Shown: in pieces, positions 63,654 through 64,000 of the stretch | Layout of the letters: every line of letters starts with the position of its first letter | Position numbering within the stretch: the stretch's first letter is position 1 | DNA from: Gilvimarinus japonicus | GTDB taxonomy: Bacteria; Pseudomonadota; Gammaproteobacteria; Pseudomonadales; Cellvibrionaceae | Reading direction: 5' to 3' | Assembly: GCF_042847215.1 (NCBI RefSeq) | Contig: NZ_AP031500.1 | Span: 2,728,001 to 2,792,000 of the forward strand | DNA length: 64,000 nucleotides | Program-made: the position numbers and the translations under genes | Notes under the pieces: generated by a model | What the model saw: the letters and a program-made list of their open reading frames with translations, nothing else | Told to the model about the DNA's origin: nothing | The model's database searches: none

Positions 63654-64000
63654 ATGTCTGTAACCCCTCTAGGCCACACGGCGCATTTTATCCGCGCTTT
63701 TATCGCGGTAGTTTTTACAATATGTATGGCACAAACGGCCTACGCAAACAGCGAAGACACCTACGATCTAACCTATCAAGTAGACCTAAGCGACTCCCAT
63801 AAGTATGCCTTGGTGCGGATTGAGTTAGGCGACGACAGCGGCGTAACCGAATTCGACTTTAACCTTAACGACGCTTTTCACAGCGACCTTAAAGCCAGCG
63901 GCGAGCTGGAAATAGACGATGGCCGCGCCCGCTGGCTGCCCCCCAGTAAAGACGCTTGGCTAAGTTTGCAGGTTAAAATGACTCACAAGCGCGACAGCGG
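63654..64000 (+). CDS. Exported protein, unidentified, C-terminus cut by window edge
   Basis: ATG 63654 has AGGAAG about eight bases upstream and opens a frame that stays open to the window edge (115 codons visible). Residues 1-32 form a signal peptide ending MAQTAYA. The mature start SEDTYDLTYQVDLSDSHKYA followed by VRIELGDDSGVTEFDF is beta-rich, like the N-terminal domain of aminopeptidase or glycan-binding folds, but I do not recognise the family. More sequence on the right would decide. Confidence 0.7.
   Translation, partial: MSVTPLGHTAHFIRAFIAVVFTICMAQTAYANSEDTYDLTYQVDLSDSHKYALVRIELGDDSGVTEFDFNLNDAFHSDLKASGELEIDDGRARWLPPSKDAWLSLQVKMTHKRDS

Overview
The window looks like chromosome of a polysaccharide-degrading marine or soil gammaproteobacterium close to the Cellvibrionales (Cellvibrio, Saccharophagus, Teredinibacter and relatives). 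Two things point there: secreted glycanases joined by long polyserine linkers, and a housekeeping block in Pseudomonas-like order (dksA, gluQ, cbrX-like, cbrA, cbrB, crcZ-like RNA, pcnB, folK, deoxynucleoside kinase, panB). The placement is inference from gene content. I saw no insertion sequence, prophage, integrase or CRISPR array.

Layout. Bases 1-13.7 kb hold core and small accessory genes: a truncated RND exporter, a SelW-like protein, an FHA protein, ppa, cysE, a HAD phosphatase, an LplT-like transporter, an M15 peptidase, a TfoX C-terminal protein, a cyclic-nucleotide-binding protein, then htpX, an HtrA-like protease, a Rieske protein and sfsA. A Fur box overlaps a promoter at 10.45 kb and drives what looks like a small RNA of about 150 nt. 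Bases 14-24.3 kb are the dksA-to-panB block, including a sigma-54-driven, A-rich RNA that I read as CrcZ, the Hfq/Crc decoy of carbon catabolite repression. A tRNA-Pro(CGG) lies at 25.7 kb.

Bases 26.8-60.6 kb are a secreted polysaccharide-use region. Pectin: a double PL1 pectate lyase, a pectin methylesterase-PL10 fusion, and later a TonB receptor, lipoprotein and PL1 lipoprotein operon. Chitin: a GH18 enzyme with two chitin-binding modules. Beta-1,3-glucan: a lipoprotein with two GH16 domains, divergent from a di-heme redox protein carrying several carbohydrate-binding modules. Between the glucan and pectin genes sit a pyrophosphate-type phosphofructokinase and a class I fructose-bisphosphate aldolase, which link sugar influx to glycolysis. 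An Oar-like TonB receptor and a secreted endonuclease/phosphatase-fold lipoprotein diverge from a region with Pho-box-like repeats.

Bases 60.6-64 kb hold a second sigma-54-type promoter driving a short transcript with a 26-codon ORF and stacked hairpins, then a small beta-barrel protein, a YgjV-like and an HPP-family membrane protein, and the start of an unidentified exported protein.

How the parts fit: CbrAB-CrcZ probably relieves catabolite repression when preferred carbon is scarce. Candidate operators with the core GGTAWNACCA lie before both the pectin TonB-receptor operon and the phosphofructokinase gene, which suggests that uronate or pectin sensing co-controls uptake and lower glycolysis. 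All functions are read from sequence by eye; no search or alignment was run.
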